DNA from: RUG11551 sp045546875
Lineage (GTDB): Bacteria; Planctomycetota; Planctomycetia; Pirellulales; Thermoguttaceae
Length of the DNA stretch: 17,389 nucleotides
Assembly: GCA_045546875.1 (NCBI GenBank)
Contig: JAZQDP010000527.1
Location: 1 to 17,389 of the forward strand
Direction of reading: 5' to 3'
Shown here: piece after piece, positions 7,969-14,902 of the stretch
Position numbering within the stretch: position 1 is the stretch's first letter
Layout: the number at the start of each line of letters is the position of its first letter
Notes under the pieces: model-generated
Database searches by the model: none
Seen by the model: only the letters and a program-made list of their open reading frames with translations
What the model was told of the DNA's origin: nothing
Program-made: the position numbers and the translations under genes

Positions 7969-8202
7969 GGGGCGGGTATTACCCGCCCCAAAAATAACCT
8001 ACATTAGATTTCGCGGACAATGTCCGCGCCCCTGAAACGCCAAGACGGGCGATACGTCTCGCTACCCTTGAAAAACTACAAGCAGGTTGGCGCCTAATTC
8101 GCGCTGCCGTGTGAAACGCATTTTAACTCCTCCCGTTGATTGCTTGTGTATTTCTTGTTTCTGTCGAGTATTTTGTAGTTTAACAAGGCAGACTTCGTCT
8201 GC
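7969..8202. repeat. Gene-free spacer with three tiny-loop palindromes
   Basis: Between the ankyrin promoter and the next promoter (7863-8234) no gene is supportable. The region holds GGGGCGGGT/ACCCGCCCC around ATT (7969-7989), CGCGGAC/GTCCGCG around AAT (8012-8028) and GCAGAC/GTCTGC around TTC (8188-8202), all perfect. The last is followed six bases later by TTTTTTT, so it could act as a weak terminator on the plus strand, but no plus-strand gene ends here. The short frames in this stretch carry no recognisable protein. Confidence 0.6.
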
Positions 8203-8234
8203 GACCTGTTTTTTTACTATTTCCCCGTTTCCCC

Positions 8235-8262
8235 TTGACTTCTCCAAATCGGAGATTATAAT
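8235..8262 (+). promoter_or_regulatory. Sigma-70-type promoter of the nucleotidyltransferase operon
   Basis: TTGACT at 8235-8240, a 16-bp spacer, and a perfect TATAAT at 8257-8262. The predicted transcription start is near 8269, about 50 nt before the chosen start codon. Confidence 0.75.
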
Positions 8263-8291
8263 TTTCTGATAAGTAATATATTATCAGAAAA
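8262..8291 (+). promoter_or_regulatory. Perfect inverted repeat on the transcription start (operator-like)
   Basis: TTTTCTGATAA (8262-8272) and TTATCAGAAAA (8281-8291) are exact reverse complements, 11 bp each, around the 8-bp GTAATATA. The left arm touches the last base of the -10 box, and the predicted transcription start falls inside it. A dimeric repressor bound here would block the promoter. Alternatively the transcript's 5' end could fold on itself. No regulator gene is adjacent. Confidence 0.6.
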
Positions 8292-8317
8292 AACGGTTTG
8301 TGAAAGGATTCTGTGAA

Positions 8318-9391
8318 ATGGATTACAGCTTGGAAAGCCTTGAGTTTGCGGACAATTCTTGCGTTCTCTTTCGAGGAATCTCCGGCAGCCGGGCGTATGG
8401 TACGCAGAACGCCAACAGCGATACCGACATTCGCGGCATTTTTGTAGCTCCGTCTGCTGAGTACGCGCGACTGAACCAGCCGCCAAAACAGGTTTCGGAT
8501 GAACGGAATGATCGGACGTATTATTCTCTCGTACGTTTTTGCGAGCTGATGTCGGAAGCTAATCCCACAACGCTGGAAATGCTCTTCCTGCCAGACGACT
8601 GTATTCTGAAAACCTCTGGGGCTTATTCCTTGCTTGTCGCCAACAGGGAACTGTTCATCACACAGAAGGTTGTGGATAAGTATCTCAACTATGCCATGAG
8701 CCAGTTTAGGAGGGCAAGGGGGACGAATAAGCGAGTCTGGAATCCGTGTCCGGAAGAACCTCCGAGTCCAGAGGACTACTGCTTGTTTCTGGCAGACGCC
8801 AAAGGCTTGCCTGTTCCTGTCAGGAAAACGAACGTGGATCTTGCCAACTGCATGCTCTCAAGACTCATCGGAAATCGGGCTGGAAATATGTTTGCGCTGT
8901 ACGACTACGGCGCGCCGACTGGGGGCGCATTCCGCGGCGGGCAGCCATTTGATACCGATCCTGCCAAGCTCGATCAGGAAAAGAGAATCGGCATCCTCCT
9001 TTTCAACGAGCAGGCTTTTATCACTGCGAAGAAACAGCATCATGAATATTGGGAGTGGCGTCGAAACAGAAATGAATCAAGATGGATAGCCCAAGAGCGC
9101 GGCGAGATGGATTACGATTCGAAGAATATGATGCATCTGGCGCGGCTTCTTATGTCGGGCGAGCATATCGTGAAAACCGGCAAGCCCTTGGTGCGCGTTG
9201 AAGGAAGTCAACTGGAGATACTTCTTGCCATCCGTCGCGGGGAGTGGACGTTTAACCAAATTATGGCGATTGCCGAAGAAATTCAGAAAAGCATTCAAAA
9301 CAGCGACAAAGACTGTTTGCCGTCAGACTGCGACAGGGTTGCTGTGGATGCGTTGATTGCAGAAGTAATGAAGGAGGCGGGAGTCGCATGA
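8318..9391 (+). CDS. Polymerase-beta-type nucleotidyltransferase, RlaP-like (PF10127-like)
   Basis: A 357-residue cytoplasmic protein. The N-terminal nucleotidyltransferase core has Gly23-Ser24 in GISGSRAYG, the DxD pair Asp35/Asp37 in NSDTDIRG, and a likely third acid, Asp65, in NDRTYYSL. After it come the conserved NPTTLEML and a large insert (FRRARGTNKRVWNPCPEEPP, LFNEQAF, EYWEWRRNRNESRW). A helical C-terminal part follows with DYDSKNMMHLARLL and LLAIRRGEW, features I associate with the RlaP branch, described as polymerase-beta proteins linked to RNA-repair ligases. Such enzymes would add nucleotides to nucleic-acid ends; the substrate here is unknown. The ATG at 8318 is chosen because AAAGGA lies 9 nt upstream; an in-frame GTG at 8300 has no such site. 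The stop overlaps the next start (ATGA), so the two genes are translationally coupled. No RNA ligase is adjacent. Confidence 0.85.
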   Translation: MDYSLESLEFADNSCVLFRGISGSRAYGTQNANSDTDIRGIFVAPSAEYARLNQPPKQVSDERNDRTYYSLVRFCELMSEANPTTLEMLFLPDDCILKTSGAYSLLVANRELFITQKVVDKYLNYAMSQFRRARGTNKRVWNPCPEEPPSPEDYCLFLADAKGLPVPVRKTNVDLANCMLSRLIGNRAGNMFALYDYGAPTGGAFRGGQPFDTDPAKLDQEKRIGILLFNEQAFITAKKQHHEYWEWRRNRNESRWIAQERGEMDYDSKNMMHLARLLMSGEHIVKTGKPLVRVEGSQLEILLAIRRGEWTFNQIMAIAEEIQKSIQNSDKDCLPSDCDRVAVDALIAEVMKEAGVA

Positions 9392-10173
9392 AAGACATCA
9401 ATATACAAATAGAAGAAGCCATCAAGACGATCGAATCAGATCGCGGTTGCCGGGTTCTGTTTACTATGGAGAGCGGTTCGAGGGCGTGGGGGGTTGCCTC
9501 GCCTGACAGCGATTATGACGTCCGGGGCGTGTACGTTAAGCCGCTCGACTGGTATCTCCAACTAAAGAACGATATCCCGGACACAATTGAGAAGACTTTT
9601 CCCGGCGATCTCGATATTTCACTCTGGGATTTGCGGAAGGCTCTTGCCCATACTGTAAAGTCCAATCCGTCTTTTTTGGAGTGGCTGGGAAGCCCTATAA
9701 TCTACCGGAACAGCGAACTGATTGACATCTTGAATACGCTCAAAGCCGACTGCTTCAATTCTGTACATGTCGCCTATCATTATGCTTCATTGTTTCGCAG
9801 CGCGATGAAAGCGCAAAACGCAGACGGTTCCATACGCATTAAGAAACTCTGCTACGCGCTTCGGGCAAACCTCAGCTTGAAATATACGATGACTTTCCAG
9901 AAAATGCCGCCCACGCTTTTTGCCGAGACGCTCGAAAAAGTTGAACTGAGCGCTGAAGAAAGGGAGGCAATTCAGGAAGTTCTTTCTCAAAAGGAACATG
10001 CCCTGGAATCCGATACAATGACGCCAGATTCTCGACTTGAAAAATTGCTTGAAGACCAATTCGATTCTATTGAGTCGAAACATCTGGACCATCATGGTCC
10101 GTCGGCTGAAACCTATGCCCGACTTGAACAGCTGTTCCGAGCCAGCGTCAAAGGGGAAATGTTTCAAGAGTAG
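9388..10173 (+). CDS. Polymerase-beta-type nucleotidyltransferase, YcgL/COG3541-like
   Basis: A 261-residue cytoplasmic protein, second gene of the operon. Core motifs: Gly30-Ser31 in MESGSRAWG, Asp42 and Asp44 in PDSDYDVRGVYV, and Asp76 in GDLDISLWDLRKAL, the full acidic triad expected of an active nucleotidyltransferase. NPSFLEWLGSPIIY and the helical region HYASLFRSAMKA...KKLCYALRANLSLKY match the COG3541 (B. subtilis YcgL) family as I know it. It shares with the first protein the same distance (17 residues) from the third acid to Asn-Pro, so the two are distant paralogues. A strong ribosome site AAGGAGG (9371-9377) lies 10 nt before the ATG, inside the upstream gene. Biochemical function of the family is not established; a role in RNA-end modification or repair is inferred from its relatives. 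Confidence 0.85.
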   Translation: MKDINIQIEEAIKTIESDRGCRVLFTMESGSRAWGVASPDSDYDVRGVYVKPLDWYLQLKNDIPDTIEKTFPGDLDISLWDLRKALAHTVKSNPSFLEWLGSPIIYRNSELIDILNTLKADCFNSVHVAYHYASLFRSAMKAQNADGSIRIKKLCYALRANLSLKYTMTFQKMPPTLFAETLEKVELSAEEREAIQEVLSQKEHALESDTMTPDSRLEKLLEDQFDSIESKHLDHHGPSAETYARLEQLFRASVKGEMFQE

Positions 10174-10210
10174 AAATACCCACGGGTTTACCCCGTGGCT
10201 CGCCTTTCTA
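10171..10210. terminator. Two-tier hairpin between convergent genes, terminator or REP-like element
   Basis: Inner stem CCACGGG (10180-10186) and CCCGTGG (10192-10198) with a 5-nt loop. An outer stem TAGAAA (10171-10176) and TTTCTA (10205-10210) contains the stop codons of both convergent genes. There is no long T-run, so termination would be inefficient. The CCACGGG-loop-CCCGTGG core with flanking unpaired bases resembles hairpins of REP elements and IS200/IS605 ends, but no transposase is nearby. Confidence 0.55.
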
Positions 10211-11284
10211 CCCGAAGCTTCTAAAATTCGTACAAAACCACAGTTCAAATAGTCCGAACAGAACAACAAACAGCAGCGCGGCGCTGACGGATTGTCTTTT
10301 ATAGATCAAATGAATTGCAATCAATAATCCCGCTATGGGAGAGCAGAATAAAATTGGATATAGAGCTATAAGCAATATGTTGCCCAAAAACGTATTGCTT
10401 AAACAGCAGCCCATGCGCTCCAGATATGATCCGAAGGCGATGAGAATCGGAAACGCCAGTGCGTTGATTACAGCGGCGGGAGTTGACAGGATTTTATTCT
10501 CCATGTCGGGAACGGTTAGTTTGAAGGCATTAACAAGGAATAGAACGTATCCCGTCATAGCGGTATAAAAGAAGATCGCATTGATTGCAAAAAGCTGCTG
10601 ATAAAACCAGTATGTACTTAAATCGGCAAACTGGGAATAGAGAATGTTGTATACGGATTGGGACGCTAAAACAATCGAAACGTATATTGTCGTTGCCGCG
10701 AAAAGACTGACGGCAAACCAGCTCAGGCGCTGGTTTTTTATCTGGAAAAGGAACATCCACGTCCCCAATGCGACTACCAATAAATATAAGAAGTTAAACA
10801 GCGCGCATCGCCATGGAATGTGTTGGATGTTGTATACCCAACCGTTGATATTTGAATTGAACTCTCTATTGGCAACATTGGCTAATGGAAGGTAAAAGAC
10901 TATAAAATCGGAAATTCGGTGTGTCAAAAAGACTTCATTGGTTATTGAAACGTGAATCGCGTTTGTTATGGGATTATAAACGTCATGCTCCCAAATAAAA
11001 AAGCCGGGACGTTTAGGGTTTACAATTCGGCGAGCGTCTGTGCGATACGGTTTTATCGGCGCGAAGAATTTGGTTGTCCATGGGCTTTTTTCAAAGTCGA
11101 AAGAGTTGTCGCGCGTCAGTTCCTCGCCTTTAATTTCAATAAAGCGTATCGGAAATCCGTACTGAACAATCTGGGCGCCATTAACATTAATTGTAAACCG
11201 TCCTGAGATCTGAATCAAAACAAAATAGACGATACAAACGAATATAATAACGAATTTTAGATTGAATATTTTCCAAACGCTCAT
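10208..11284 (-). CDS. Multi-pass inner-membrane protein of unknown function
   Basis: A 358-residue protein that I do not recognise. One membrane helix at about 10-27 is followed by a roughly 130-residue hydrophilic, probably extracytoplasmic, domain rich in aromatic residues (about 28-160). A block of six or seven further helices follows at about 161-181, 188-208, 229-253, 266-287, 299-327 (long enough for one or two) and 332-351. No catalytic or transport motif is visible. The start ATG has GAGGGA about 8 nt upstream and a good promoter further up, so expression alone is likely. The stop codon lies within the shared hairpin. The low GC content matches the nucleotidyltransferase genes. The topology, with one helix, an outer domain and then a membrane bundle, would suit a sensor or an envelope assembly factor, but this is a guess. 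Confidence 0.8.
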   Translation of the reverse strand: MSVWKIFNLKFVIIFVCIVYFVLIQISGRFTINVNGAQIVQYGFPIRFIEIKGEELTRDNSFDFEKSPWTTKFFAPIKPYRTDARRIVNPKRPGFFIWEHDVYNPITNAIHVSITNEVFLTHRISDFIVFYLPLANVANREFNSNINGWVYNIQHIPWRCALFNFLYLLVVALGTWMFLFQIKNQRLSWFAVSLFAATTIYVSIVLASQSVYNILYSQFADLSTYWFYQQLFAINAIFFYTAMTGYVLFLVNAFKLTVPDMENKILSTPAAVINALAFPILIAFGSYLERMGCCLSNTFLGNILLIALYPILFCSPIAGLLIAIHLIYKRQSVSAALLFVVLFGLFELWFCTNFRSFG

Positions 11285-11334
11285 TGCTTGCGTCCCTCAA
11301 AGTATTGTTAGTCTATTTGTGATTAATCAATGTG

Positions 11335-11363
11335 ATTATAATATAGAATTGAGGGGAATACAA
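11335..11363 (-). promoter_or_regulatory. Sigma-70-type promoter for the membrane-protein gene
   Basis: On the minus strand: TTGTAT (11358-11363), a 17-bp spacer, and a perfect TATAAT (11335-11340), about 50 bp before the start codon. Confidence 0.65.
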
Positions 11364-11450
11364 GACTCATAGACGGTTAATGCTAAAAAAAACGGAAAAA
11401 AACGAGAATTATAATAAGTCGGGTTACAAGAACGCCCGGGCAAATCTCAC

Positions 11451-11611
11451 GCGGAGTTGCGGAGCCGCGGAGGATGTTCGCGTAGTTTTAAAAATTCTTT
11501 GCGTTCTTTGCGGCTTAAAATTGGGCGAGCTTCGCTCGCGATCCGGAAAGGTTTTCGGCTGCGGCGCAGACATTCAGCGGGGCTTTGGGCAAGGCGGCGG
11601 CAAGCCGCCGC
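11451..11611. repeat. Repeat cluster between the membrane-protein and phosphoesterase genes
   Basis: The 269 bp between 11364 and 11632 contain no credible gene but several repeats. GCGGAG occurs three times with a period of 8 (11451-11472). TTCTTTGCGTTCTTTGCGGC is at 11495-11514. A 43-bp unit at 11524-11566 opens with the palindrome GCGAGC-TTC-GCTCGC. The palindrome GCGGCGGC/GCCGCCGC around AA lies at 11594-11611, about 20 bp past the phosphoesterase stop. The second and third elements recur at 13903-13922 and 13791-13834. Confidence 0.75.
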
Positions 11612-11632
11612 ACTCCCCGAAATGTCACACTC

Positions 11633-13636
11633 TTATTCGCTAATTATTTTCGCCTGTTTTGGCGTCAGCGCCCAGCTGTAGATTCGAGCGTAGGCGATTG
11701 AGCCGGTAAAGAAGAACTCGCCGGTTCCTTTGCCGGAAATATCCGCGCCGATGCAGAACGCCCGGCTTGCCGGGTTAGCCGTATACGTAATTTTGCCGGG
11801 AACCGCTTTTTTCGCCTTTTCTTCCCCGTTGAGGTACAGGACAATCTCTTTCCCGTCGTAGACGCATACGGCGGTATAGTATTTGCCCGCTTCAATGGGC
11901 GCGCTGACAATTTGGTATTTGTTGTCAATGTGAATCCAGACGCTGAGAATCTTCTTGGCGCCGTCGACGCTGAAATTGAACCCGCCGGTCTGAGTATTGC
12001 CAAAGAGCGTCATGGGGCGCGGCTCCATCTTTTCCAGCTTGAATTTGGCGGCATAGGAAATGGCGTTTGTCAGACGGGAATACTCTTCTTCCGTAAAGCG
12101 AACTCGGCAATAGTTCGTCGCGCCGTCAAAGGCGGCAACGACGCCGCCGGCGGCTGCGTCTGTTACAAACGAGGGAGAACCGACAACCTCAACCGTCTTT
12201 TGCGTCTTTCGCAGGTTGACCGGCGCGTTGACCGGACCGTCTGGAGTGAAAGAGACGTTCAGGACGTTGGCGTCCGGCTTCTCAGCGTTCTGGTCAACGC
12301 ATTCTTCCGGATCGGCGGGCGTGGAAAACATCCCTTCCAGCTTCTTTTCCGATTCCTTTCCAAAGCAGTTCAACGCTGTAACAGAGAACCTGTACTGAGA
12401 ATTCCAGTTCAAATTGTTGAGCGTAACAGTCAGGGAATCCGGCGCGTCGTTGTAATAGTACTGAGACCACTCGTACTGACTCGGCTGGTCGATCCACGTC
12501 TCGGCTCCCGACTGCGCGTCTTTGGCAAGCCGGGCAAGGTCGATTCTGTACGAATGGACGATGCTCTCGTGAACGTCCCATTTCGCCTGGGGGAACGCAA
12601 TTTCCGCGCTGACAGGCGTTGTCTTTGCGACGGTTACCGCAGAGCCGTCTGCCCAGTGCGGAGGCTGACTAGTTTGGTAACGATCGGCTGTATAGATGAA
12701 CTTGTCAACCGCGCCGGGCTGGGCGACAACGTAAACGCAGTCAAAGAATTTGTTGGTAACGGCGTCGTAAAGTTTCAAAACGACGCTGTTGTCAGCATGA
12801 ATTTCCATGATGTAAACGTTGCCGGCGTTTCGGAATTTCGGATCTCGGGGCAAATTCGGGGCAGGCATTCCAAAATAGCTCATCGTGCCGGTTCCGAAAA
12901 CGGTGTACTCTTTCTGCCAGGCGGAACGCGGGTCTGTGATAGGGCAGTGCGAATGCCCGGCGAAGTCGATCAGGCGCGGATAGTTTTTCAGCAGTTCCGC
13001 AAGGTCGGTCGTTCCCCAGCGTTCGCTGCCGTAAACGGTGTTGGAAACCGGGTAATGCTGAATGAGGAAAACCGGCTTGTTCGTGTTGTCGGCGCAGGCG
13101 ACGTCGAGCTGTTCTTTCAGCCAAGGCAGAGCGTACTGATAGTCGCCGTTTTTCATCGTGCCTTTTTCGCAGGAAAGCGTGATGAACTGGTACCCGTTGA
13201 CTTCAACGCGCTGGTTGGCGGGCTGTTCAAAAAGCTCTTCCCAAATCTGACGGTTTCCGCCCCAGTGGTCGTGGTTTCCCATGCAGAAAACCCATTTCGT
13301 TTCCGGCTTGAGGTACTTTTTGAGCGAATCGCGAAGCAGTCCGCTTTGATCGACTCTGCCGTTGTCGGACATGTCGCCGCCGATCATCATGACGTCGAAC
13401 TTCTTGTACGGCTGCGACGCGGAATACTCGTTGACAAACTGCAGCATCCGTTCAACGCGTTCGATTTCCGCCGTGCGCCGGTTTTTATAGTGGACGTCGC
13501 TGACGATAGCCGCGCGGAGAACGACGTCGTCCGGGGAATCGGCGAAAACGCTGCTGGGAAGGAAAAACAGACCGGCTGACGCGCCAGCCGCGGTTAAAAA
13601 ACTGCGTCGGGAAAACATCTGGGAGTTGTAGGACAT
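11633..13636 (-). CDS. Tat-exported calcineurin-like metallophosphoesterase with LamG-like C-terminus
   Basis: A 667-residue exported protein. The N-terminus has a twin-arginine signal SRRSFL (Arg10-Arg11) and a hydrophobic stretch to the likely cleavage at VFA-D (about residue 32), so it is folded, with metals bound, before export. The metallophosphoesterase core shows Asp47 and His49 (SDVHY), Asp88 (GGDMSD), Asn121-His122-Asp123 (GNHDH), His194 (QHYP) and His228/His230 (GHSH), the complete dinuclear-metal set. Residues about 330-450 look like beta-sandwich/fibronectin-like linkers (SYRIDLARL, NSQYRFSVTALN). About 490-667 resemble a concanavalin-like LamG fold (VVAAFDGATNY, YTAVCVYDGKEIVLYLNGEE, SIAYARIYSWALT) that would bind glycans. 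The substrate is unknown; phosphate ester release in the periplasm or outside the cell is inferred. A second ATG at residue 7 is an alternative start. Neither start has a Shine-Dalgarno; a CCCTACTCCCTACC repeat stands there instead. Composition is GC-rich. Confidence 0.93.
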   Translation of the reverse strand: MSYNSQMFSRRSFLTAAGASAGLFFLPSSVFADSPDDVVLRAAIVSDVHYKNRRTAEIERVERMLQFVNEYSASQPYKKFDVMMIGGDMSDNGRVDQSGLLRDSLKKYLKPETKWVFCMGNHDHWGGNRQIWEELFEQPANQRVEVNGYQFITLSCEKGTMKNGDYQYALPWLKEQLDVACADNTNKPVFLIQHYPVSNTVYGSERWGTTDLAELLKNYPRLIDFAGHSHCPITDPRSAWQKEYTVFGTGTMSYFGMPAPNLPRDPKFRNAGNVYIMEIHADNSVVLKLYDAVTNKFFDCVYVVAQPGAVDKFIYTADRYQTSQPPHWADGSAVTVAKTTPVSAEIAFPQAKWDVHESIVHSYRIDLARLAKDAQSGAETWIDQPSQYEWSQYYYNDAPDSLTVTLNNLNWNSQYRFSVTALNCFGKESEKKLEGMFSTPADPEECVDQNAEKPDANVLNVSFTPDGPVNAPVNLRKTQKTVEVVGSPSFVTDAAAGGVVAAFDGATNYCRVRFTEEEYSRLTNAISYAAKFKLEKMEPRPMTLFGNTQTGGFNFSVDGAKKILSVWIHIDNKYQIVSAPIEAGKYYTAVCVYDGKEIVLYLNGEEKAKKAVPGKITYTANPASRAFCIGADISGKGTGEFFFTGSIAYARIYSWALTPKQAKIISE

Positions 13637-13638
13637 GG

Positions 13639-13658
13639 TAGGGAGTAGGGAATAGAGG
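13639..13658 (-). repeat. CTCCCTATTCCCTA-family repeat at the phosphoesterase start
   Basis: Read in the gene's direction it is CCTCTATTCCCTACTCCCTA, ending two bases before the ATG at 13636. Same family and same sense orientation as the copy just before the HAD gene (4357-4386). Confidence 0.7.
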
Positions 13659-13687
13659 TTGACGGCGCCGCGCCGCCTCCGTATAAT
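13659..13687 (+). promoter_or_regulatory. Promoter-like sequence facing right, with no clear gene after it
   Basis: TTGACG (13659-13664), a 17-bp spacer, and a perfect TATAAT (13682-13687). It points to the alpha/beta hydrolase gene nearly 390 bp downstream, across a repeat-filled stretch, and a better-placed promoter for that gene exists at 13953. It may drive a non-coding RNA or a 35-codon frame beginning at 13758, neither of which I can support further. Confidence 0.45.
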
Positions 13688-13790
13688 ATTTTTAGTCTAT
13701 ACGAATCGTAAACAAAAATCAACCCCCGGGTGGATTGAAAAGGGAAAAGAATTAAATATGTACTCTCTATATCCGTTTGTTGAAGAAAAA

Positions 13791-13922
13791 GGCGAGCTAT
13801 CGCTCGCGATCCTGAAAGGTTTTCGGCTGCGGCGATTTGTTTTGCACGCTTCAGACAAAGTGTAACTACGTTCGCTTTGCGAACTCCGTTACTGCCTTCC
13901 ATTTCTTTGCGTTCTTTGCGGC
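13791..13922. repeat. Second repeat cluster, matching the one at 11451-11611
   Basis: A 44-bp unit at 13791-13834 equals the 43-bp unit at 11524-11566 apart from one inserted A and one G/T difference. A compound palindrome lies at 13862-13892 (GTTCGC-TTT-GCGAAC inside GTAAC/GTTAC). TTCTTTGCGTTCTTTGCGGC at 13903-13922 is identical to 11495-11514. The 439-bp spacer (13637-14075) otherwise holds only promoters. Confidence 0.8.
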
Positions 13923-13952
13923 AAAAAATTTAATAAGGGAAGTAATCCAGTC

Positions 13953-13980
13953 TTGATTTTTCTTTTCGCGCCATTATAAT
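13953..13980 (+). promoter_or_regulatory. Sigma-70-type promoter for the alpha/beta hydrolase
   Basis: TTGATT (13953-13958), a 16-bp spacer and a perfect TATAAT (13975-13980), giving a leader of about 90 nt. Another TATAAT at 14040-14045 lacks a -35 partner. Confidence 0.65.
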
Positions 13981-14075
13981 ATATATCAGTAAACGGATTA
14001 CAGGGCGCGGAGAGCGACTGTGATTCGTAACGGTCGTATTATAATAGTCTCTAAATTCCAGACCCACTTGTTATC

Positions 14076-14897
14076 ATGAAAGCATTTCGATTTTTATTAT
14101 TGATTGTTTTGACGTCTGTTGTCAACGCGGCGCTGGCGGACGAACACAACGCGTTCCCTGGCTATAAAGGTCAGTGGAACGGTTTCGACAACTACGAGTT
14201 TACCGTTGACACTCCGATGGGCGCCCGACCGTGCCGGGTCGTCTGTCCGAAAGAACCCGCAGAAGGGAACCCGTGGGTATTTCGCGCCGTCTTTTTCGGG
14301 CATGAACCGCAGACGGAAATCGCCATGCTCAAGCTGGGCTGGCACGTCGCCTGGATCGGCTGCACCGACCTGGTCGGGTCGCCGGAAAACGTGGCGCAGA
14401 GAAACGCGTTTTACAAGTATTTGGTTGACAAAGGGCTGAGCAAAAAGCCGGTTTTGCTGGGCATGTCCCGCGGTGGAATCACCTCGATGAACTGGGCGAT
14501 TGCCAATCCGGACTGCGTTACAGCAATTTATATCGACAACCCGGTTTTGGATTTCCGCTCCTGGCCTGGCGCGTTCAAACCAGGAAAACGCAGCAATCCC
14601 GATTGGCAAAGCGTTTTGAATTCCTATCATCTGACGGAACAGGAAGCGAAGGAATATAAATACTGTCCTGTTGACGCCTTTCAGCCGCTGGCAGAACGCA
14701 AAGTCCCGATTTTGCTGGTTTGCGGCGATTCCGATAGCGTCGTTCCGTTCGACGTCAACGGCAAAGTCCTGTACGAACGTTACAAGGCGGCGGGCGCCCC
14801 GGTTGAGCTGATTCTCAAACCCGGCAACGACCATCACCCCCATTCGCTCAAAGACCCGAAGCCGATTGTCGACTTCTACCTTAAGGCGTGGAAGTGA
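14076..14897 (+). CDS. Secreted alpha/beta hydrolase (serine esterase or peptidase type)
   Basis: A 273-residue protein with a Sec signal peptide (hydrophobic 5-17, cleavage likely after ALA at about 21). The mature part has the alpha/beta-hydrolase elements in order: the nucleophile elbow GMSRGG with Ser131, the acid in VCGDSDSVVPF (Asp220), and the histidine in GNDHHPHSL (one of His253, His254 or His256). The spacing fits a complete catalytic triad. The small size, the lack of a large lid and the PHSL ending resemble esterases that often accompany polysaccharide breakdown in planctomycetes, including acetyl-esterase-like and prolyl-oligopeptidase-fold proteins. The exact substrate cannot be read from sequence. 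It is transcribed from its own promoter; no Shine-Dalgarno is present before the ATG. It is separated from the phosphoesterase by a divergent repeat-rich spacer. Confidence 0.88.
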   Translation: MKAFRFLLLIVLTSVVNAALADEHNAFPGYKGQWNGFDNYEFTVDTPMGARPCRVVCPKEPAEGNPWVFRAVFFGHEPQTEIAMLKLGWHVAWIGCTDLVGSPENVAQRNAFYKYLVDKGLSKKPVLLGMSRGGITSMNWAIANPDCVTAIYIDNPVLDFRSWPGAFKPGKRSNPDWQSVLNSYHLTEQEAKEYKYCPVDAFQPLAERKVPILLVCGDSDSVVPFDVNGKVLYERYKAAGAPVELILKPGNDHHPHSLKDPKPIVDFYLKAWK

Positions 14898-14902
14898 TAT
14901 TA

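Noticed and set aside
8318..10173. Toxin-antitoxin reading of the nucleotidyltransferase pair (HEPN/MNT or AbiE type)
   Set aside because: Both proteins carry polymerase-beta cores and are too large for MNT antitoxins; no HEPN motif RxxxxH or toxin-like partner is seen.
11380..11643. Frames through the repeat cluster between the membrane-protein and phosphoesterase genes
   Set aside because: They are translations of GCGGAG, TTTGCG and palindrome repeats, and run into the phosphoesterase gene's 3' end.
11912..13579. A 555-codon open frame on the plus strand opposite the phosphoesterase
   Set aside because: The minus-strand gene has a Tat signal and every catalytic motif; the opposite frame has no recognisable domain and is expected from GC-biased third positions.
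13758..13865. Small frame (35 codons) after the orphan promoter
   Set aside because: Half of it is the dispersed 44-bp repeat, and the ribosome site is poor; no evidence for a protein.
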